The notes under the pieces were generated by a model, which was not told the DNA's origin, did not search any database, and saw only the letters and a program-made list of their open reading frames with translations. A stretch of DNA of 64,000 nucleotides. Origin: Limnephilus marmoratus. Its lineage: Eukaryota; Arthropoda; Insecta; Trichoptera; Limnephilidae. The stretch covers positions 36,444,962-36,508,961 of the forward strand of contig OU862928.1 in the NCBI GenBank assembly GCA_917880885.1, given 5' to 3'. The number at the start of each line of letters is the position of its first letter. Positions within the stretch are counted from its first letter, which is position 1. Positions 55,285 through 61,289 of the stretch are shown here, piece after piece. The position numbers and the translations under genes were made by a program.

Positions 55285-55444
55285 TTAAGGCTTGCAAACG
55301 AAAGACTTTAGTTGTCGAAACATTTGTAAAATTATTCAAAATTCATAAAAATTCAAAAAAGCCTCTAGTAATTGAAGACAATATTAGCGACTCCATCGAA
55401 AGATCGATACGGTCGCATCCAAGAATTAAACCAAGAAAAAAAAA

Positions 55445-55660
55445 ATCAGAGTGTGCAATTCACGTGTGGTACAAATGAAACCTTCAGAAAACTAAAGTAG
55501 ACAACAGTGGAAGGCTACGAAGCATCGCACAAAGAGGAGACCGATTATACTATCTCATTCTCTTGTAGGCTAAATCCTATAGATGTATGTGCTTGTCTCT
55601 TTAGTGTTGCTATTTTTCATTTTATAGAGTTTAAATCACAACAGTGCTAAAGAAGTTTTC
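55445..55660. repeat. Repeat family Q, third unit
   Basis: GTGTGCAATTCACGTGTGGT, GAAACCTTCAGAAAACTAAA and GGCTAAATCCTATAGATG match 44555-44790. Confidence 0.7.
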
Positions 55661-55715
55661 ACTTCAAAAATATCTTCCTAGATTTGCAGAAAATTTAATA
55701 GATGTCGCACATTAA

Positions 55716-56140
55716 CCCCTTATTGACCGGAAGCGCGCGCAGAGAACAAATTTTCGAAAAAAAAATAAATTTAAATGCGATTTTAACCCTTATGTATAAA
55801 AAACTGTATGAAAGACAAGGTCAGAATCGCTTGCGCCAATATCATTCTTGATGTAGCCAAAAGTTTCATTCACCTAGTAACACCAGAATATTTTTAAATG
55901 AATTATCTATGGAATCTGGTTGTCAGATTTTGTCGCGATATGAACTGTCGAAAAGTGATATCTCATATCTGCGTGATAGCTCACAAAGACATCGAAAAAC
56001 AAAATGCAAGAAATGTTGTTTTTCTAGATAGTTTATTGTTCAAGGAATGTGTTTCAGTAAATAAAATATACTATAGATCAAAATAAATCCACAAAATATT
56101 AGTTCAAAGTGATGCATTCCGTAATTTCTAGTATGCTATA
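55716..56140. mobile_element. TTAA MITE family P, copy 2
   Basis: It starts TTAA (55712) CCCCTTATTGACCGG. Its 400-bp body matches the reverse complement of 57140-57583, including GGTCAGAATCGCTTGCGCCA and TAGTTTATTGTTCAAGGAAT. The right TIR is degraded. Confidence 0.7.
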
Positions 56141-56280
56141 ATAAAAGAAAAAGAAGAAGTTTCAAAAATGGCTCTCCACAGGTAAAACTAAAAATGTACA
56201 TATTTATCCAAGACACTATCCAGATAGCATTTAGTTCGGGAAGAATCTCGCAATTCTTAGTCGAAGTGTGATACAGTTAA

Positions 56281-56850
56281 AGATCTCGGCCCACTACACC
56301 GTTCCATACCATGACCGTACTATGAATGTATCAGCCACGAAATAAACACGCTACGCCCTATTATGCCCACTAGAATGTCTATTACACCCATACGTAACGG
56401 ATATAGTGACCGTATACACCGCGGTTAGGGTCCGTACCATCCCCGTTCAATAGGTGTACGGTGCCCGTTATATCATTTCGCCTGTGTTTTCGTATCGGAC
56501 TGACGCGTCAGGAGAAGCGTAGTGTCATATCATTAAAATACCTGGATATAAACACGAAAAATGAACACAAATCACGAACTGACGGAGTGGCAACGCGGTT
56601 AGAACGGGGTTATGATAGCGTATGATCCCCGTTCTAACACCGTCGCGTGCCATGCATAGAGCAGACCGGCACCTGCAAAATATTGTAATTGAGAATTCGC
56701 CGTCAGTCCGGTCATGTATGCGACGGTGTTGGTCGGTGACGGAACGGTCTAGTGGGCAGCGTTTCATACTGATCGATACAAAGAATATTTTTTTGCATGC
56801 TTCGCTACGTTTACGGTCATGGTATGGAACGGTGCAGTGGGCATAGACCT
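56281..56850. mobile_element. TTAA-flanked MITE
   Basis: TTAA at 56277-56280 and 56851-56854 bracket terminal repeats of about 38 bp (GCCCACTACACCGTTCCATA and complement CGGTGCAGTGGGC). The interior contains a further imperfect palindrome (GATCCCCGTTCTAAC with GTTAGAACGGGG) around 56597-56640. The open frames on the two strands are shadows of that palindrome. Confidence 0.82.
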
Positions 56851-56865
56851 TTAATATGAACCAAG

Positions 56866-56943
56866 GGGATAGGGTTGAATTAGCTCACTGCTTAGAGCTC
56901 AGCCCCGAAGCAGAGAACCTGGGTTCAATTCCTAGATGCGACC
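56866..56943 (+). tRNA. tRNA-like sequence (SINE/pseudogene)
   Basis: A box A-like TTAGCTCACTGCTTAGAGCT and box B GGTTCAATTCC are spaced as in a tRNA, with a T-stem CTGGG/CCTAG. The ends GGGTTGA and TGCGACC pair poorly. It is followed by TATCTTTTTCTGATTTTTCT, the same type of tail as after 40157-40232. Confidence 0.45.
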
Positions 56944-57037
56944 ATATCTTTTTCTGATTTTTCTATTTTAAATTTTCATTTGAGGGTAGCTAATATTTTC
57001 TTCAATCATTAAATATTACAATTTAAGGTTTTAATCA

Positions 57038-57139
57038 TTAAGTTATTCCAAAAAATATAAACGTATGTATCCTTCATATACCGTAATGGATTTTTATGCC
57101 TGCAACCAAAGCCTCTCGTCTGCGAGCTGCTTTCGTTAA
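57038..57139. repeat. 102-bp TTAA-bounded unit, copy 1
   Basis: It runs TTAAGTTATTCCAAAAAATA ... GAGCTGCTTTCGTTAA and is repeated at 57584-57685 with about four substitutions. The copies flank a family P element. Confidence 0.9.
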
Positions 57140-57583
57140 CCTGTCAAAGGCCCGGAAAATTCCAGGAAAAATACGGAAATTTCGTAACAAAACACGATTT
57201 TGATTTGAATGTTTTGTGGATTAATTTTGAGTTATCGTATATTTTATTAACCGAAACACATTCCTAGAACAATAAACTATGTATCAAAACAACATTACTT
57301 GCGTTAATTACGTAAGTTAATAGGTTTTACGATGTTTTAGTCGAGGAACATGCATCAACTTTGACAGCTAAAATTTGCGGCAAATCTGACATTTTTATAC
57401 CACAGATAAAATCATTTAAAAATATTCTGGGGTTGCAAGGTGAATGAAATTTTTACCCATCTTATGGGGTAATGTTGGCGCAAGCGATTCTGACCGTGTT
57501 CTTCATACAAATTCTGTACATAGAAGGGTCAAAATCGCAGACAAACATATTTATTTCGAAATATTTCTCCGGCCGATCAGAGG
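57140..57583. mobile_element. TTAA MITE family P, copy 3
   Basis: TTAA (57136-57139) then CCTGTCAAAGGCCCGG; the right end is CCGGCCGATCAGAGG then TTAA (57584-57587). It is inverted relative to copy 2 and the two match over about 390 bp. The 88-residue frame beginning at 57472 is not a recognisable gene. Confidence 0.75.
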
Positions 57584-57685
57584 TTAAGTTATTCCAAAAA
57601 ATATATACGTATGTATCCTCCGTATACCGTAATGGATTTTTATGCCTGCAACCAAAGTCTCTCGTCTGCGAGCTGCTTTCGTTAA
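57584..57685. repeat. 102-bp TTAA-bounded unit, copy 2
   Basis: Same length and ends as 57038-57139. See that entry. Confidence 0.9.
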
Positions 57686-58240
57686 AAAGTGCAAAAATGA
57701 TAAAAACAGAAGAAGAAGGTAAGAAAGATACAAAATAGTTCTCACAAAGTTATGATTTTAGCACTTAAATACATACATGTTATACGAACGTAAAACAACA
57801 GATGAATGTATTAGTTAAAATTCCAGCACATATTAACCAGCCTAAATAATTTTTTCATAAATTATAATCCTAGATATGTATTTGTGGACATATTTTAAAT
57901 ACACAAGCCCCAATTATATAAAAAAATTTAAATCGTAGACAATTTGTAAATACTTTTTCAATAATCGCAAATTCATTTTGTGGCGTCATTTTAATTTAAT
58001 GAAAATAAATAACTTTGTACGCAACACTATTTAATCAAAATAGTCGACACGTTTGAAAACCGGATAGTTCGTCAGGATAAATGTAAAATAAAAATTAACA
58101 AATATAAGAATAAATATGTTGACTATTTTTGTAGGTATAAAAAGTTATTTATATTCATTAAATTCAGTAAATATTTTGTTTCAATTAATTCAAATCAAGC
58201 AAGCAAAGCAACGGCCGTCTTATAAACAGTTACATTTGTA
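57686..58240. other. AT-rich non-coding
   Basis: No feature recognised. Confidence 0.45.
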
Positions 58241-58960
58241 TTAAGAACTTGCTGTATTAATAACTTGCTGTATTAATAACTCCCTGTATTAATAACTTGC
58301 TGTATTAATAACTCGCTGTATTAATAACTTGCTGTATTAATAACTTGCTGTATTAATAACTTGGAATATTGATTATATGCTTCGTTAACTGTGCTGCTGA
58401 GTGATTGCCAAGTTAATAAACTTGCTTAATTGATAGCTGTATTAATAACTGGCTGTATTGATTGGTGAATTAACTTGCTGAGTTGATCGTTGGATTATAA
58501 TCTTAGGTACTGTATTAAACACTTACAGCATTATCGCTGTGTTAATAACATACTAAATATATTGATTGCTGTATTAATAACTAGCTGTTTTGATTGCCTT
58601 ACCGTATTAACAACCTGCTGTAATAATAATTGGCTGCATTGATAACTTTCCGCATTAATTACTTTATTGCCAACTTGTTGAATAGTTGCTTTGCTATCTT
58701 GAGAACCTGCTGTATTGTTGCTGCATTTATAACTGCAGTGATTGCTGTATTGTTATTTTGCTGTGTTAATAACTTGCTGTACTGTTGCTGCATTTTTAAC
58801 TGTATATATAACTGCATTGATTGCTGTATTGTTATTTTGCTATGTTAATAACTTGCTGAACTGTTGCTGCATTTATAACTGTATATATAACTGCAGTGAT
58901 TGCTGTATTGTTATTTTGCTGTGTTAATAACTTGCTGTGGTGTATCCTTGCTGAGTGACA
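58240..58960. repeat. TAATAACTTGCTGTAT array with 79-bp higher-order unit
   Basis: 58240-58370 is a tight array of a 15-16-bp unit (TAATAACTTGCTGTAT). 58380-58720 is a looser version. From 58740 a 79-bp unit (GATTGCTGTATTGTTATTTT ... ATATATAACTGCA) recurs at 58740, 58819 and 58898. Frames across it are repeat translations. Confidence 0.88.
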
Positions 58961-59105
58961 CATATATTTACTGCAGCATCTCTATGCGATTCAGTGTGTG
59001 TCATTTGTTAGCGGGGGCCCTGAGTGGCGGGCGCGGACGAGGGCTGGCGGGGGCTCCGGGGGGCGGGGGGCGAGAGGGGGGAGGGGCGGCGAGGGGGGCG
59101 GGGGG

Positions 59106-59177
59106 TCACGCAGGAGCGCCGGCGCTCTCGCCCCCGCTGTACAGAGTCACGGAGGCTATGTAGTTGTTGGGCATAAC
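59106..59177 (-). CDS. Putative terminal coding exon of an unidentified host gene
   Basis: On the minus strand a strong 3' splice acceptor (TTCTTATTTTTTTTGCAG) ends at 59178. It is followed by a 24-codon phase-0 frame, VMPNNYIASVTLYSGGESAG APA then TGA. Third codon positions are mostly G or C, and composition is balanced, unlike the AT-rich surroundings and unlike the R/P-rich frames read from the same GC-rich patch. A 130-bp very GC-rich 3' stretch follows (58995-59105), then the minisatellite. I do not recognise the protein; upstream exons would lie at higher coordinates or outside the window. A second frame (phase 1) stays open longer but is arginine/proline-rich, as shadow frames of GC-rich DNA usually are. 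Chance is not excluded. Confidence 0.4.
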   Translation of the reverse strand, partial: VMPNNYIASVTLYSGGESAGAPA

Positions 59178-59454
59178 CTGCAAAAAAAATAAGAATAATT
59201 ATTCAACGGGTTGGCAAATATGTGAACTTGGCGATGTGAGGTTTAGATAATCATTACTCATTGCTTGAAATCTAACCGAACAACTTTAAAAAATATATTG
59301 TACGTAAAACATATTGTTAGGCATGCAATGTGACTTTTTTTCCAAACGGGATATTTTGATACCATTAGATTTGCAATCATTTTCTCCAAGTATGTTCGTA
59401 ACAGGAATCAAAATGACAATCTAGTCTCCTTCAACGGAAGCAATCTTTCCAACA

Positions 59455-59745
59455 TGCTTTCCATTGATATGCTTGGGGTAACTCTAAGTGACCAGCTCAG
59501 GTGCGGGGGCTCCAAAGAAGCTAGAGTTAAGTTAGCCTCTCAGAAACTGGGCGTACTGTACAGGGCTCACAGATACTGCAGATAGCACATAACAGAATTG
59601 TGTATGACGCTCGCTTAACATTTCATGCTCATATTGAAAAGATATGTAAATCAGTCACAAAGATGTTGGGTTTTGTCATACATAAAAAAACATACATTGT
59701 AAAAGCCCCGAAAAAGGGCGTTAATAAATAAATAAATAAATAATT
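59455..59745 (+). pseudogene. LINE remnants with 3' terminus
   Basis: 59470-59580 gives LGVTLSDQL ... KLASQKLGVLYRAHRYC, the jockey-type region after the RT. 59600-59680 gives LTFHAHIEKICKSVTKMLGF, a jockey-type thumb segment from another frame or copy. The end is AAAAGCCCCGAAAAAGGGCG TTAATAAATAAATAAATAAA, a LINE-like terminus with a TAAA-type tail. Heavily decayed. Confidence 0.5.
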
Positions 59746-59754
59746 CAAATAAGG

Positions 59755-60044
59755 CTGTAACAGACGTATCAAGCCTTTACAAGACTGTAAAATAAGGGGC
59801 ACCGGTCTTGTGCACGCCTTCCACTAGCTCACGCTGATGATGGTGATTATGGCTGGCTGGCCTCCCTACATCCAGTGGTATGGCCCTGGATGCGCCTCGT
59901 TTCTGCCTGAGCGGTGCCTTGCAGTGCCCAGAGTCAGGGCCGACTGCAGCGGTAGGCACCGGATTCTCGTTCAGGCAGAACTTCGGCAGGAGGCAGCAGC
60001 TGGCAGCAGGTCGGAGATTTCCAGAGGTAGGTGTCTGGACCACT
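59755..60044 (-). other. Possible leader of an LTR element, with primer-binding site
   Basis: Directly after the minus-strand LTR end (CTCTACA at 60045) comes AGTGGTCCAGACACC. TGGTCCAGACACC would pair with a tRNA 3' end in CCA. The next about 270 bp are GC-rich and stop at LINE sequence near 59750. An 88-residue minus frame here begins at a GTG and has no known motif. Confidence 0.45.
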
Positions 60045-60477
60045 TGTAGAGTAAATAAAATACTTGTTTGAATGTTGAAGAATAACTAACTTTATTTAGA
60101 AAATACGCGCCCTTTTATACCCTAATCTGGGCAAAAAGGTGATCACATGGTACATTTATGGGGTGGGGGGTTGGACCTCGCCCGTAAGTATAAATACGCC
60201 GACTTTCTTGTCGCACTTCATTTTGCTTGTGTCGCTCAAGAAAGTGGTCGATTAAAATCATTATTTAATAATAATTCTACAGGTTATAACATAGTTTTTA
60301 TAAAGTATTTCTTAATTCTAACATGTATGTACGGGTATTCTTTACCCGTAGATTTTTAGTTTAATGAATTTAGGAACAATTTTGGAAATGTTTACCATTT
60401 GTTGGTAGGTATTTGAGTTTAATTTAAGTTTGCAAAGTGATGTGAAGAAGTTAGTATTTTCCCCAGGTTCCTCGTAA

Positions 60478-60521
60478 GACTGGCTACCGAAACCGGTTTG
60501 TCTCGTCGTCTTACGAGGTTC
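60478..60521 (-). other. Hairpin H4
   Basis: CCTCGTAAGAC and GTCTTACGAGG form an 11-bp perfect stem around a loop that itself contains AAACCGGTTT. Confidence 0.85.
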
Positions 60522-60650
60522 CTGGATTTTTAAAATGGAAAAAGACTGTTTTTTGATCGGAAATTTTCTAAGTACAAAATTTGTGCGCAAAGGCATATAG
60601 CGTTGGCAGTTTAAGAGTTACAATGTGTATTTATGGCTCTATGGATGCCC

Positions 60651-60697
60651 CGTAGGACTCTGCACTGAAACGTCTTAGTTTCAGCGTCCTACGGGGT
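60651..60697 (-). other. Hairpin H3
   Basis: CCCCGTAGGAC and GTCCTACGGGG form an 11-bp perfect stem. An inner stem CTGAAAC/GTTTCAG stacks within the loop. The outer stem differs from H4 at two positions, both compensated. Confidence 0.88.
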
Positions 60698-60840
60698 GTT
60701 TAAACGAAGTTATATTAAAATATGGTGTATTTTTGACCAATATAAAGGCCCTTAATAGGGACGCCCAAATTGGTTTTTTTGGCTTTGTAGCCGGAAAAAT
60801 AGCCCTGAAGGCGATGAAATAATAAGTTTAGGATGTCTCC

Positions 60841-60888
60841 TGGTGGCAACTTGGTAACCAAGTTTTTACTTGTGTCACCAGGGCATCT
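60841..60888 (-). other. Hairpin H2
   Basis: CCTGGTG and CACCAGG close a loop that contains the palindrome AACTTGGTTACCAAGTT. Its layout and flanks resemble H1. Confidence 0.75.
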
Positions 60889-61017
60889 GTGTATTAAGAA
60901 AAAGACATTTAAAATTGAAAAAATGTGTTTTGAAAAAGATCGTTGCTGGCGGCACGGTATTATTGAACTTCGTGGCCAGGACGAAAAAAGGCCCTAAAAA
61001 GGGCCGCCAAGGGGCCC

Positions 61018-61160
61018 ATCCTTTGGAGCAGGAACCGATCCTTCGGAGCAGGAACCGATCCTTCGGAGCAGGAACCGATCCTTCGGAGCAGGAACCGATC
61101 CTTCGGAGCAGGAACCGATCCTTTGGAGCAGGAAACGATCCTTTGATCCTTTGGAGCAGG
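61018..61160. repeat. 20-bp minisatellite GGAGCAGGAACCGATCCTTC
   Basis: Six to seven near-identical 20-bp units, the last two altered. Not in a coding frame (20 is not a multiple of 3). Confidence 0.92.
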
Positions 61161-61225
61161 AAAAAATGGCCCTTCTCAGGGGTATAACATATAACATAGA
61201 GAAATATAGGAGGCTAGAATGGCTC

Positions 61226-61270
61226 CCGGTGCAAACTTGGCACACAAGCTTTATTGGTTGCACCGGGGCA
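61226..61270 (-). other. Hairpin H1 with AATAAA in the loop
   Basis: CCCGGTGCAA and TTGCACCGGG form a 10-bp perfect stem. On the minus strand the loop holds AATAAAG, a possible polyadenylation signal. Confidence 0.85.
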
Positions 61271-61289
61271 TTGTACATAGCTAGACATT

